DNA of 64,000 nt, from positions 31,621 to 95,620 of the forward strand of contig QXXL01000040.1 in the NCBI GenBank assembly GCA_009911505.1, given 5' to 3'. The translations under genes and the position numbers were made by a program. This document shows positions 45,667 through 54,039 of this stretch, piece after piece. Source of the stretch: Lachnospiraceae bacterium. Lineage in GTDB: Bacteria; Bacillota; Clostridia; Lachnospirales; Lachnospiraceae. The notes beneath the pieces are model-generated. The model searched no databases and was not told the origin of the DNA. It was given only the letters and a program-made list of their open reading frames with translations. The stretch's first letter is position 1, and the number at the start of each line of letters is the position of its first letter.

Positions 45667-45694
45667 TTTATAACCAATATATGAAATTTGTCAA
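45667..45694 (-). promoter_or_regulatory. Probable promoter of the bceRSAB operon
   Basis: On the minus strand TTGACA (45689-45694), 16 nt, TATAAA (45667-45672). It is divergent from the promoter at 45703-45731, only 8 nt away, so binding of regulators could affect both. Confidence 0.6.
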
Positions 45695-45702
45695 TTTACT
45701 TA

Positions 45703-45731
45703 TTTACAAACCTGTTTGGGTATGATATATT
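45703..45731 (+). promoter_or_regulatory. Probable promoter of the Ig-like repeat gene
   Basis: TTTACA (45703-45708), 17 nt, TATATT (45726-45731), about 53 nt before ATG 45784. Confidence 0.6.
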
Positions 45732-45783
45732 GTTTCCATGCCAATTTGCCGTGGCTCCCTTCCATTAGGAATGGAGGAATATC

Positions 45784-46803
45784 ATGTCACACAGGCAAAT
45801 ATCTTTTAGGGCGGCATTCGCTGCCATCTGCATGGTTTTCATGCTCTTTATTTCCGGTTTATATCCCGCAGCAGTACATGCATCCATATCTGGTTATGAG
45901 TTTGTCGTATTAAACACATTTTCCAAAACGTTAAATATCGGGGATGAATTCTATCTGGCTGCAGTCACATCTACCGGCAAAAAACCCACTTTTTCATCCA
46001 GTGACAAAAGCGTCGCTTCTGTCAATACATATGGCAAAGTCACAGCAAAAAAAGCCGGGACGGCAACTATTACTGCCAAGATCAAAAACGGGGAAGCAAG
46101 CTGTAAAATCAAGGTCAATGAAACTACGGTACAATTGAGCGCCAAAAATATTTCTCTGGAAATCGGCTACAGCGCAAAACTAAAGGCTTCTGTTTCTACC
46201 GGACATCCCGTCAAATTCAAATCATCAAAATCAAGCATCGCTTCTGTCAGCGAAACAGGCGTTATTATAGCAAAAAAGGCCGGGACGGCAACCATTACTG
46301 CAACTGCAGATAAGGTCTCGGTGGGCTGTAAGGTAACTGTCAAGCAGCCAAAGCTAAAGATTAACAAGTCTTCTGTTTCGCTCTATCGAAAAGGAAAGGT
46401 TAAGCTTTCCGCCACATCCACATCCAAACATGCCCCAAAATGGAAATCCAATAAAAAAAGCGTTGCTACCGTAGATGAAAACGGTATGGTTACGGCAGTC
46501 AAAAACGGCACCGCAATCATTACCGCTACCGTAGACGGCGTTAGCAAAACATGTGAGGTTACTGTGAAAAAACCAGAGGTGTCTTTTGATAAAGAAAGCG
46601 TTACGCTTATTGCCGGCAAGCAGTACCAGGCAAAGGCGAAGGTGTCTTCTAAAAACAAGCCAGAGTATTCCAGCTCAAATACCAGTGTTGCTTCCGTTGA
46701 TGAGAATGGGTTAATTACTGCCATAGGAGATGGAAAGGCATATATTTATGCCAAAGAAGACGGCGTGAAGGCACGCATGACGGTTATTGTAAAAGTAAAA
46801 TAA
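45784..46803 (+). CDS. Secreted protein with four BIG_2-type Ig-like repeats
   Basis: A 339-residue protein whose N-terminus (FRAAFAAICMVFMLFISGLY then PAAVHA) is a signal peptide. Four Ig-like repeats of about 75 residues follow. Each carries a variant of KKAGTATITAKIKNG, SSIASVSETGVIIAKKAGTA, SVATVDENGMVTAVKNGTAI or SVASVDENGLITAIGDGKAY. No sortase motif or catalytic domain is visible, so it is most likely an adhesive or structural exoprotein. The ATG is behind AATGGAGGAATATC. It is divergent from the bce operon. Confidence 0.88.
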   Translation: MSHRQISFRAAFAAICMVFMLFISGLYPAAVHASISGYEFVVLNTFSKTLNIGDEFYLAAVTSTGKKPTFSSSDKSVASVNTYGKVTAKKAGTATITAKIKNGEASCKIKVNETTVQLSAKNISLEIGYSAKLKASVSTGHPVKFKSSKSSIASVSETGVIIAKKAGTATITATADKVSVGCKVTVKQPKLKINKSSVSLYRKGKVKLSATSTSKHAPKWKSNKKSVATVDENGMVTAVKNGTAIITATVDGVSKTCEVTVKKPEVSFDKESVTLIAGKQYQAKAKVSSKNKPEYSSSNTSVASVDENGLITAIGDGKAYIYAKEDGVKARMTVIVKVK

Positions 46804-46867
46804 GTTTATGTTTTATGTGGTAAGGGAGGGCGGCAAATTGGCTATGTTATCCGGCAGCTGAACCCCC

Positions 46868-46896
46868 TTTACACCAATGATGCAAATTGCTATAAT
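46868..46896 (+). promoter_or_regulatory. Probable promoter of terD-like gene
   Basis: TTTACA (46868-46873), 17 nt, TATAAT (46891-46896), 56 nt before ATG 46953. Confidence 0.72.
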
Positions 46897-46952
46897 AGCT
46901 GTACAGCAGGCTGGCAATCTGCCATAGTTTTCATTTGCGAAAAGGAGGCAGC

Positions 46953-47651
46953 ATGATAACTACAAAAATGACATACCAACAACCGCTTAACCGAGATACG
47001 CTTTTATCTTTAAATAAACCTTCCAAAGAAAGCCCCAATGTTCCACAAAAGGCTCCGCCCCTTCCGCCTTCAAACGCACCCCAGCGTATTCCGCCACTTT
47101 TAAAGCCTGCCCAAAAAGGGCAGAAAATTACTTTAGGAGCATCCTCCCAGCTACGCAGGATAAAAGCTTGTTTTGGCTGGAATTCACTAAACAGCCTATG
47201 CGACGTGGATGTTTCTGCATTTTTATTAGGCGCAAACGCAAAAGTAATCGGGGATTCATGGTTTGTATTCTACGGACAAGAAAAAAGCCCGGATCAAAGC
47301 ACTGTTTTCTGTGAAGCAGCTTCACAAGGCCGTCAATGCATCAGCATTGATTTTAACAAGCTAAACCCGGATGTCTGCAAAATCGTTTTTGTATTGACCA
47401 TCCATGAAGCGCTTTACCACAAGCTTCATTTTGGAATGCTAAAGGATGCATATATCCGTATTTTACAGGAAGACAACCAAACAGAGCTTGTCAGTTTTAA
47501 AATGACAGAATACTATACAAATGTAATTTCCATGATGATCGGGGAAGTCTACCGCCACAATGGGGAATGGAAGTTCTACGCTGTGGGCAACGGCGTTGCA
47601 AGGGATTTGGCAGGGCTTTGCGGCCTATATGGCGTACAGGTCTGTGATTAA
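46953..47651 (+). CDS. TerD-family protein with Pro-rich N-terminal extension
   Basis: The last 175 residues match the TerD/TerZ domain: GQKITLGASSQ, CDVDVSAFLLGANAKV, DSWFVFYGQEKSPD and IVFVLTIHEALYHKLHFGML. In other bacteria these Ca-binding proteins belong to stress or tellurite systems. The first about 55 residues (KESPNVPQKAPPLPPSNAPQ) are a Pro-rich flexible segment that plain TerD lacks. ATG 46953 follows AAAAGGAGGCAGC; 232 residues. Followed after 21 nt by an AIM24 gene. No TerC or TerB partner is visible. Confidence 0.88.
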   Translation: MITTKMTYQQPLNRDTLLSLNKPSKESPNVPQKAPPLPPSNAPQRIPPLLKPAQKGQKITLGASSQLRRIKACFGWNSLNSLCDVDVSAFLLGANAKVIGDSWFVFYGQEKSPDQSTVFCEAASQGRQCISIDFNKLNPDVCKIVFVLTIHEALYHKLHFGMLKDAYIRILQEDNQTELVSFKMTEYYTNVISMMIGEVYRHNGEWKFYAVGNGVARDLAGLCGLYGVQVCD

Positions 47652-47672
47652 GGTATCTTTTAGGAGGAAAAA

Positions 47673-48380
47673 ATGTTAAAATTTGAAACGCTCAACGAAC
47701 TGACACTTAAGGTTACATGCAGGGGCAACGATGTGCTTTTTACAAAAGCAGGGGCCTTTATTGCAGGGGAAAGCCCAAATGGGAAAAATTACAAATTTGA
47801 AAAGCTGCTGCTTGGCCCGCAGGGCAACATCATGCAGGCGGCCCTTGGCTCCCTGATGCGCCGCGTTACGAAAGAAAACCTGCCCTTGATGAAGGTCATA
47901 ATGAACGGGGATTCTGTTACATACTATGCAAACTGTTCGCAGCATGTTGTAATATACCAGCTTGCCGTTGGCGAAACAGTGTCTGTGGAGTCAGAAAATA
48001 TTCTGGCTTTTACTGGCGACTGCAAATACAGCGTCCGTTTTATCGGCACTGGTATAATATCTCAAAAAGGGCTTGCCACTTCTACCCTGACCGGAACCGG
48101 AAGCAATGCCTATGTTGCGGTCCTTTGTGACGGCAACCCGATTGTTTTAAGCAACCTTACAGATCAGCGCACTATTTGTGTCGATCCAGATGCCGTTATC
48201 TGCTGGATGGGGCAGTCTGGTTTTTGCGATCCGCAGGTAAAACTGGATTTGTCCTGGAAAAACCTAATCGGGCAAGCCTCCGGGGAATCTTACGCATTTG
48301 AATGGAGCGGCTCGCAGCCAGTTTCTGTGATTGTCCAGCCATCAGAGCGTACAGGCGGGGTCCGGATTGGCATAGATTAA
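47673..48380 (+). CDS. AIM24 family protein
   Basis: A 235-residue beta-rich protein of the AIM24/TIGR00266 type: NDVLFTKAGAFIAGESPNGK, QHVVIYQLAVGETVSVESEN and TLTGTGSNAYVAVLCDGNPI with VDPDAVICWMG. The family folds into double-stranded beta helices and is often placed beside TerD-like genes; its biochemical role is unknown. The ATG is behind TAGGAGGAAAAA. It is the second gene of the terD-like transcript. Confidence 0.88.
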   Translation: MLKFETLNELTLKVTCRGNDVLFTKAGAFIAGESPNGKNYKFEKLLLGPQGNIMQAALGSLMRRVTKENLPLMKVIMNGDSVTYYANCSQHVVIYQLAVGETVSVESENILAFTGDCKYSVRFIGTGIISQKGLATSTLTGTGSNAYVAVLCDGNPIVLSNLTDQRTICVDPDAVICWMGQSGFCDPQVKLDLSWKNLIGQASGESYAFEWSGSQPVSVIVQPSERTGGVRIGID

Positions 48381-48386
48381 CACCCG

Positions 48387-48557
48387 CTACATCTGGTGCC
48401 TGACAACCTGGTACTCATCCCCATTTTTAAAATAAGGGCAATATTTATATTTACGGCTCATAAAACGGGCCATATCGTCTTCGTCCAGATTGACGGTGCA
48501 AAAATACTCCTCAGCCTCTTCATCATACGCATTGTACGCACAGTAATCACATTCCAT
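48387..48557 (-). CDS. DUF6472-like small cysteine protein
   Basis: A 56-residue reading frame too short for most ORF lists. It begins MECDYCAYNAYDEEAEEYFC and ends KYCPYFKNGDEYQVVRHQM. Four Cys (3, 6, 20 and 40) suggest a zinc site. The ATG at 48557 follows CAGGAGAAAATAA, a normal site. The sequence and spacing match a family I know from Lachnospiraceae (DUF6472) with no known role. It is convergent with the AIM24 gene. Confidence 0.85.
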   Translation of the reverse strand: MECDYCAYNAYDEEAEEYFCTVNLDEDDMARFMSRKYKYCPYFKNGDEYQVVRHQM

Positions 48558-48657
48558 TTATTTTCTCCTGTTCCTTTTTTTATTATCTAAGCTGCATGTT
48601 TTTCTAAATTATACTATACAAATAGACTTTGAACAACTATCTAATCTAAACTACAGC

Positions 48658-48686
48658 TTGCATTTTTCCTGCGAAAGATGTATGAT
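48658..48686 (+). promoter_or_regulatory. Probable promoter of the thi operon
   Basis: TTGCAT (48658-48663), 17 nt, TATGAT (48681-48686), directly before the TPP riboswitch. Confidence 0.7.
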
Positions 48687-48700
48687 GTACCTGCAATAAA

Positions 48701-48795
48701 CAACCGGGGAGCCTGCGGTACGGGCTGAGAGGAAGGTAGCGCCTTCGACCCGTTTACCTGATTTGGATCATGCCAACGTAGGGAGCTTAGATAAA
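48701..48795 (+). ncRNA. TPP riboswitch (THI element)
   Basis: The conserved TPP-sensing core is clear: GGGCTGAGAGGAAGG at about 48723, the ACCTGATTTGGATCATGC loop at about 48757 and CAACGTAGGGAG at about 48773. It lies between the promoter and an intrinsic terminator in front of thiS, so TPP should stop transcription of the thi genes. Confidence 0.97.
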
Positions 48796-48806
48796 CATAT
48801 TACCAG

Positions 48807-48837
48807 AGAAGCTGCCCAACCGCCAGCTTCTTTTTTT
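48807..48837 (+). terminator. Riboswitch-controlled intrinsic terminator
   Basis: AGAAGCTG (48807-48814) pairs with CAGCTTCT (48824-48831), followed by seven T. It is placed directly after the TPP aptamer and before thiS. Confidence 0.92.
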
Positions 48838-48868
48838 GACTAAAACCCAAATTCAAGGAGGATAAAAT

Positions 48869-49063
48869 ATGGTTAAAATTAACGGGTCGCCCACAGATGT
48901 TTCCGGCAAATCCATCCGGGAATATTTATCGGCCACGGATTATGACCCCACACGCATCGCAATAGAACGCAACGGTAAAATTGTACCAAAGGCGCAATAT
49001 GGTTCCGTAATTCTTACAGACGGCGATTCGCTCGAAATCGTAAGCTTTGTGGGAGGGGGCTGA
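48869..49063 (+). CDS. thiS: Sulfur carrier protein ThiS
   Basis: A 64-residue ubiquitin-like sulfur carrier for thiazole formation. The C-terminal Gly-Gly (VSFVGGG) is the site of adenylation and thiocarboxylate formation. VKINGSPTDVSGKSIREYLS and GKIVPKAQYGSVILTDGDSL match the family. The start follows AAGGAGGATAAAAT. It is the first gene of the operon behind the riboswitch. Confidence 0.97.
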   Translation: MVKINGSPTDVSGKSIREYLSATDYDPTRIAIERNGKIVPKAQYGSVILTDGDSLEIVSFVGGG

Positions 49064-49064
49064 T

Positions 49065-49709
49065 ATGGCTGCAGCATTCCCCACCCAAGAAGAATTTTTA
49101 CAGGCACAGCAGCAGCGCCATGGAAAAAAGCTGCAGCAGAAATTTTCCTCAGCGCGCGCCGCTGTCTGCGGGCTTGGCGGGCTTGGTTCCAATATAGCCA
49201 TCTGCCTTGCCCGCGCGGGAGTTGGGCACCTGCACCTGATTGATTTTGACCGCGTTGACTTATCCAACCTGCACCGCCAGCAATACGCAGCAGCACAGAT
49301 CGGCATGTACAAAACAGACGCGTTAAAAGAAACGCTTAAAGCAATTTCCCCTTATATCCAGCTGCAAACGGATACCATCCGTATGACAGAAGAGAATTTG
49401 GGCCAACTGCTTGAACACGACAGCATTATCTGTGAAGCATTTGATAACGCGCAGGCAAAAGCCATGCTTGTAAATAGCGTATTGGAACTTTTTCCAAATA
49501 AGTATATCATTGCCGGTTCTGGCATGGCAGGCATTGGCTCGGGAAACTGCATTATGACACGCAAAATCACCCCCCGTTTTTACCTCTGCGGCGATGAAAA
49601 AAGCGATGTGGCAGACACCCCCGGCCTTCTTTCCTCCCGCGTCATGCTGTGCGCCGCACACCAGGCCCATACGGTACTGCGCATACTAGCGGGGGAAACA
49701 GAAGCTTAA
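49065..49709 (+). CDS. thiF: ThiS adenylyltransferase ThiF
   Basis: E1-like enzyme that adenylates the ThiS C-terminus. The ATP site is VCGLGGLGSNIAICLARAGV; IDFDRVDLSNLHRQQY and GMYKTDALKETL are family blocks. At 214 residues it is the short ThiF form common in anaerobes and lacks a Cys-rich zinc tail. ATG 49065 begins 1 nt after the thiS stop with GGGAGGGGG upstream. Confidence 0.94.
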   Translation: MAAAFPTQEEFLQAQQQRHGKKLQQKFSSARAAVCGLGGLGSNIAICLARAGVGHLHLIDFDRVDLSNLHRQQYAAAQIGMYKTDALKETLKAISPYIQLQTDTIRMTEENLGQLLEHDSIICEAFDNAQAKAMLVNSVLELFPNKYIIAGSGMAGIGSGNCIMTRKITPRFYLCGDEKSDVADTPGLLSSRVMLCAAHQAHTVLRILAGETEA

Positions 49710-49759
49710 CGCACACACTTCCACACCCATATATTTACACATAGAAAGAAGGAGCACCC

Positions 49760-50533
49760 ATGCAAACAAACGACACATTCACCATTGGCGGACACACATT
49801 CACCTCCAGGTTTATCTTAGGATCCGGCAAATACTCCCTCAGCCTGATTGAAGCCGCTGTCCAATACGCCAAAGCGCAAATCATCACATTAGCGGTACGC
49901 CGGGCAAATACTAAAGAGCAGGAAAATATCTTAGACTACATTCCAAAAGGCGTTACCCTCCTCCCAAACACCTCTGGCGCAAGAACTGCCGCAGAAGCAG
50001 TACGCATCGCCCGCCTGGCCAGAGAGCTTGGCTGCGGCGATTTCGTCAAAATCGAAATCATGCGCGATTCCAAATATCTGCTGCCAGATAATGCGGAAAC
50101 CGTCCGTGCCACCGAAACCCTTGCCAACGAAGGGTTTGTTGTAATGCCTTATATGTACCCCGATTTAAATACAGCAAGGGATCTGGTAAACGCAGGCGCC
50201 GCCGCAGTGATGCCGCTGGCATCCCCTATTGGCTCAAACAAAGGGCTTGCCACCCGTGAATTCATCCAAATCCTAATTGACGAAATCGACCTTCCGATTA
50301 TTGTAGACGCCGGAATCGGCAGGCCCTCACAGGCCTGTGAAGCAATGGAAATGGGCGCCGCCGCCATTATGGCAAACACCGCCCTTGCAACCGCCGGAGA
50401 CCTGCCTTTGATGGCAGGGGCATTTTGCAGGGCAATCGAGGCCGGACGGATGGCATACCGATCCGGGCTGGGGCGCGTATTAAAAAGAGGGGCTGCCGCA
50501 TCCGACCCGCTGACTGGATTTTTACACGATTAA
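49760..50533 (+). CDS. thiG: Thiazole synthase ThiG
   Basis: Builds thiazole phosphate from DXP, dehydroglycine and ThiS thiocarboxylate. The 257-residue TIM barrel includes [14 protein letters not shown], the catalytic Lys in [36 protein letters not shown] and [22 protein letters not shown] 49760 follows AGAAGGAGC. Acts with ThiS and ThiH in the cytosol. Confidence 0.98.
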   Translation: MQTNDTFTIGGHTFTSRFILGSGKYSLSLIEAAVQYAKAQIITLAVRRANTKEQENILDYIPKGVTLLPNTSGARTAAEAVRIARLARELGCGDFVKIEIMRDSKYLLPDNAETVRATETLANEGFVVMPYMYPDLNTARDLVNAGAAAVMPLASPIGSNKGLATREFIQILIDEIDLPIIVDAGIGRPSQACEAMEMGAAAIMANTALATAGDLPLMAGAFCRAIEAGRMAYRSGLGRVLKRGAAASDPLTGFLHD

Positions 50534-50544
50534 GGAGACATCTC

Positions 50545-51798
50545 ATGCAGAACCAATATTTTGTTGACGGGGGGCACCTTTCCGAAGAAGCCCTCCAAAA
50601 AAAACACCAATTAGAACACGATCCCGCTTGCCGGACAAACCACATGGAATACCTGCCCGGCATGGAACAGATAAGCTCCGATATTGCCCAACGCGTACTT
50701 TCAGAGATGGACGGATACAGCTATAGCCATTACACAGCAAAAGACGTAACAGCCGCCTTAGGCCATCCTACCTGCAGCATTGAGGATCTAAAAGCGCTCC
50801 TTTCCCCTGCCGCAGAGCCCTTCTTAGAGCAAATGGCGGTACGGGCCCATCAAGAAACGCAAAAGCATTTTGGCAACACTGTTTATCTGTTTACGCCGCT
50901 TTATATTGCCAATTACTGTGAAAACTACTGCGTTTACTGCGGTTTTAACTGCTATAACCACATCAGCCGCATGAAGCTTTCCATGGAGCAAATCGAACAT
51001 GAGATGAAAATTATAGCCGATTCCGGAATGGAGGAAATCCTGCTTTTGACTGGGGAAAGCCATAGCATGAGCGATATTTCCTACATTGGAAACGCCTGTA
51101 AGCTCGCAAGAAAATACTTCCGTATGGTTGGCCTGGAGATTTATCCAGTTAATACCGAAGACTACCGTTACCTACACGAATGCGGCGCAGATTATGTTAC
51201 CGTATTTCAGGAAACCTATGACACGGACAAATACGAAACCCTGCACCTTCTAGGGCACAAGCGCATCTGGCCCTACCGCTTTGACGCACAGGAACGCGCC
51301 CTTCGCGCTGGGATGCGTGGTGTCGCATGTTCTGCACTCCTTGGGCTTTCAGATTTCCGCAAGGACGCCCTTGCAACTGCACTGCATGCGTATTACCTGC
51401 AACGCAAATATCCGCATGCCGAGCTGTCGCTCTCCTGCCCCCGCCTGCGCCCAATTATCAACAATGATAAAATCAACCCCTTAGACGTACACGAAACGCA
51501 GCTTTGCCAGATTATCTGCGCCTACCGTATATTCCTGCCCTTTGCAGGCATTACCGTATCCTCCCGCGAAAGCGTTTCCTTCCGCGACGGCATCATGAAA
51601 ATCGCCGCCACCAAGGTTTCCGCCGGAGTTTCCACTGGGATTGGCGACCATGAAAGTAAATACACCGGAAAGGAGGCAGACGGTGCAAGCGGCGACGAGC
51701 AATTTGAAATCAATGACAGCAGGAGCTTTACAACCATGTACAAGGACATTGCCAAGGAAGGCCTGCAGCCGGTGTTAAATGACTACTTATATATCTGA
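50545..51798 (+). CDS. thiH: 2-iminoacetate synthase ThiH
   Basis: Radical SAM tyrosine lyase that supplies dehydroglycine for thiazole, the anaerobic alternative to ThiO. The cluster motif is CENYCVYCGFNCYN (C-x3-C-x2-C). EEILLLTGESHSMSDI, RMVGLEIYPVNTEDY, CSALLGLSDFRKDAL are family blocks. ATG 50545 follows AAGGAGACATC; 417 residues. It overlaps the next gene by 20 nt. Confidence 0.97.
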   Translation: MQNQYFVDGGHLSEEALQKKHQLEHDPACRTNHMEYLPGMEQISSDIAQRVLSEMDGYSYSHYTAKDVTAALGHPTCSIEDLKALLSPAAEPFLEQMAVRAHQETQKHFGNTVYLFTPLYIANYCENYCVYCGFNCYNHISRMKLSMEQIEHEMKIIADSGMEEILLLTGESHSMSDISYIGNACKLARKYFRMVGLEIYPVNTEDYRYLHECGADYVTVFQETYDTDKYETLHLLGHKRIWPYRFDAQERALRAGMRGVACSALLGLSDFRKDALATALHAYYLQRKYPHAELSLSCPRLRPIINNDKINPLDVHETQLCQIICAYRIFLPFAGITVSSRESVSFRDGIMKIAATKVSAGVSTGIGDHESKYTGKEADGASGDEQFEINDSRSFTTMYKDIAKEGLQPVLNDYLYI

Positions 51799-52411
51799 CC
51801 TAATCTGCGTTACCAACCGCAAGCTCTGTAAAACAGATTTTTTGGCTCAAATCCGTAAAATTGCCCTTGCCCATCCCAAAGCCATCCTTTTAAGGGAAAA
51901 GGATCTGCCAGAGCGCGAATACCGGGATTTGGCCGTACAGGTTATGGCAATATGCCAGACGCACCATGTACCGTGCATCCTCCACACATTCACCCAAACA
52001 GCCGCTTGCCTGCACGCGGACGCCCTGCATCTTCCCCTGCCCCTGCTGCGGGGCTTACGCAAATCAGAAAAAACCATCTTTTCCCATCTAGGGGCTTCCT
52101 GCCACTCCGTGGATGATGCCAGGGAAGCCGAAGCCCTTGGCTGCACCTACATTACAGCCGGCCATATTTTTGCCACGGACTGCAAAAGGGGCATTCCGCC
52201 GCGTGGCCTATCCTTTTTAACAGACGTCTGCCATTCCGTACACATTCCCGTTTATGCCATCGGCGGCATAAACAGTTCAAATTTATCCCTTGCGGCGCGC
52301 GCCGGAGCCGCGGGAAGCTGTATTATGAGTGGGGCAATGTCCTGTGAAAACCCGGCACAATTCTTTAAAAACTTTGAAAAGGCAGGTAACTTCCATGAAA
52401 TTAAACCCTGA
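51779..52411 (+). CDS. ThiE/TenI-like protein
   Basis: A 210-residue paralogue of thiamine phosphate synthase. LICVTNRKLCKTDFLAQIRK, HADALHLPLPLL, SHLGASCHSVDDAREAEALG and YAIGGINSSNLSLAARAGAA show the barrel. The pyrimidine and phosphate site of true ThiE (see the next gene) is altered, with HLPLPLL where ThiE has HVGKND. TenI of Bacillus isomerises the thiazole tautomer, so a similar role is plausible. The start overlaps thiH by 20 nt, and it overlaps thiE by 17 nt. Confidence 0.85.
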   Translation: MTTYISDLICVTNRKLCKTDFLAQIRKIALAHPKAILLREKDLPEREYRDLAVQVMAICQTHHVPCILHTFTQTAACLHADALHLPLPLLRGLRKSEKTIFSHLGASCHSVDDAREAEALGCTYITAGHIFATDCKRGIPPRGLSFLTDVCHSVHIPVYAIGGINSSNLSLAARAGAAGSCIMSGAMSCENPAQFFKNFEKAGNFHEIKP

Positions 52412-53033
52412 AAGCTTATTACTATATGCTGTAACCAACCGCTCCCATACTACAAGCCAGCAAGACTTCCTTACCCAAATCAAAGACGCCCTGGCAGGCG
52501 GCGTGACTTGTGTACAGCTTCGGGAAAAGAATCTTTTAGAAGATGAATTTACCGAAGAAGCCATCCGTGTAAAAGAGCTCTGTAAAAGCTATGGCGTGCC
52601 GCTTCTTATTAACGATAACTTAAACGTAGCGCTAAACAGCCATGCGGACGGAATCCATGTCGGCAAAAACGACTGCCCAGTCAGTGATATCCGAAAACGC
52701 ACAGGCAAAGATTTTATTATCGGTGCAACAGCAAAAACGGTCGCACAGGCTCAAAAAGCAGAAACGGACGGCGCAGATTACCTTGGCGTAGGGGCAGTAT
52801 TTACATCACCCACAAAAACGGATGCTATCCGGATTACATCTGGACAATTAAAAGAAATCTGCGGCTCGGTTTCCATCCCTGCAATCGCCATCGGGGGCAT
52901 CTGCCATGAAAATATCCATTTGCTGCAGGGCAGCGGCATATGCGGCATTGCAGTAGTGTCAGCCCTTTTTTGTTCAGAGGATACCAGCGGGGCAGCCCGG
53001 ATATTAAAGCAGGACATTTTAGAGATGATATAA
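52395..53033 (+). CDS. thiE: Thiamine-phosphate synthase
   Basis: Joins HMP-PP and thiazole phosphate to thiamine phosphate. It carries VTCVQLREKNLLEDEF, LLINDNLNVALNSHADGIHV, the phosphate loop GADYLGVGAVFTSPTKTDA and IAIGGICHENIHLLQGSGIC. The length of 212 residues is typical. ATG 52395 lies inside the end of the TenI-like gene. Confidence 0.97.
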   Translation: MKLNPESLLLYAVTNRSHTTSQQDFLTQIKDALAGGVTCVQLREKNLLEDEFTEEAIRVKELCKSYGVPLLINDNLNVALNSHADGIHVGKNDCPVSDIRKRTGKDFIIGATAKTVAQAQKAETDGADYLGVGAVFTSPTKTDAIRITSGQLKEICGSVSIPAIAIGGICHENIHLLQGSGICGIAVVSALFCSEDTSGAARILKQDILEMI

Positions 53034-53048
53034 GAAGGAGAATCTACT

Positions 53049-53861
53049 ATGAAAACATCGCTTACCATTGCCGGCAGCGATTCCAGCGGAGGCGCCGGAA
53101 TCCAGGCGGATATCAAGACAATGACCGTAAACGGCGTCTTTGCCACTAGCGCCATCACCGCCCTGACAGCGCAAAACACCACTGGGGTAGCTGCAATTTA
53201 CGAAGTAACCCCTGATTTCCTCGCCGCCCAGCTCGAAGCCGTCTTCACCGACATCCCGCCCGACGCCGTAAAAATCGGCATGGTATCATCTGGCGCCCTG
53301 ATTAAAACCATAGCAGAATCCCTCACCGCATTTTGCGCCAAAAACATTGTCGTCGATCCGGTCATGATCTCCACCAGCGGCGCAAGGCTCATAAACGAAG
53401 ATGCTATCTCCATTCTAAAAGAAAAACTGCTGCCCCTTGCTTCCCTAGTCACTCCCAACATCCCCGAAGCCGAAGCCCTCTCTGGCATCCGTATCCGTGG
53501 GGAACAAGATATGCAGGAAGCAGCCAAACGTATCGGGACATCCTACGGCTGCGCCGTACTCTGCAAAGGCGGGCACAATATCAACAACGCCAACGACCTG
53601 CTCTTTTATAACGGCACATACCAGTGGTTTTTGGGCAGGCACATTGAAAACCCCAATACACACGGCACCGGATGCACCCTTTCCAGCGCAATTGCAGCAA
53701 ACCTTGCAAAAGGGTTTTGCATAGCAGATTCCGTAAAAAGGGCCAAGGAATACATTTCCGGCGCACTTAGCGACATGCTTGATCTCGGCAGCGGCAGCGG
53801 CCCTATGAACCACGGCTTTTGCCTGAGCGGAGAATATATAAAAGAAGCGGATGAATCGTAA
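53049..53861 (+). CDS. thiD: HMP/HMP-P kinase
   Basis: Phosphorylates hydroxymethylpyrimidine and its phosphate. IAGSDSSGGAGIQADIKTM at the start, VVDPVMISTSGARLI, CKGGHNINNANDLLFYNG and NTHGTGCTLSSAIAANLAKG (catalytic Asp or anion hole block) are all present. ATG 53049 follows AAGGAGAATCTAC. It closes the riboswitch-controlled operon. No thiC is in the window. Confidence 0.97.
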   Translation: MKTSLTIAGSDSSGGAGIQADIKTMTVNGVFATSAITALTAQNTTGVAAIYEVTPDFLAAQLEAVFTDIPPDAVKIGMVSSGALIKTIAESLTAFCAKNIVVDPVMISTSGARLINEDAISILKEKLLPLASLVTPNIPEAEALSGIRIRGEQDMQEAAKRIGTSYGCAVLCKGGHNINNANDLLFYNGTYQWFLGRHIENPNTHGTGCTLSSAIAANLAKGFCIADSVKRAKEYISGALSDMLDLGSGSGPMNHGFCLSGEYIKEADES

Positions 53862-53882
53862 TTGTCGATTCATCCGCTTTTC
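53845..53882. terminator. Bidirectional intrinsic terminator after thiD
   Basis: A 14-bp stem AAGCGGATGAATCG / CGATTCATCCGCTT overlaps the thiD stop and is followed by T residues on the plus strand. It also lies downstream of the converging accessory operon. Confidence 0.88.
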
Positions 53883-53966
53883 CTCAAATATAAAACTAAA
53901 TTCTATCAGTATCTTGCAGTATTTGGATTAATTGGCTAATTTTCAAACACGCTCTAACGAGAACTA

Positions 53967-54010
53967 TAGGGAGTGGGTGGCAAAGGATCCATCAGACAGA
54001 GGGCAGGAAT
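53967..54010 (+). repeat. Copy A of a 43-44 nt noncoding repeat
   Basis: This stretch, starting TAGGGAGTG and ending CAGAGGGCAGGAAT, matches 60517-60559 (read on the minus strand) at about 36 of 43 positions, including TGGCAAAGG and CAGAGGGCAGG. It lies 106 nt after thiD in the same direction as thiD. The function is unknown. Confidence 0.65.
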
Positions 54011-54039
54011 GAATTTAGGGACACCGTATAAAATATCTC

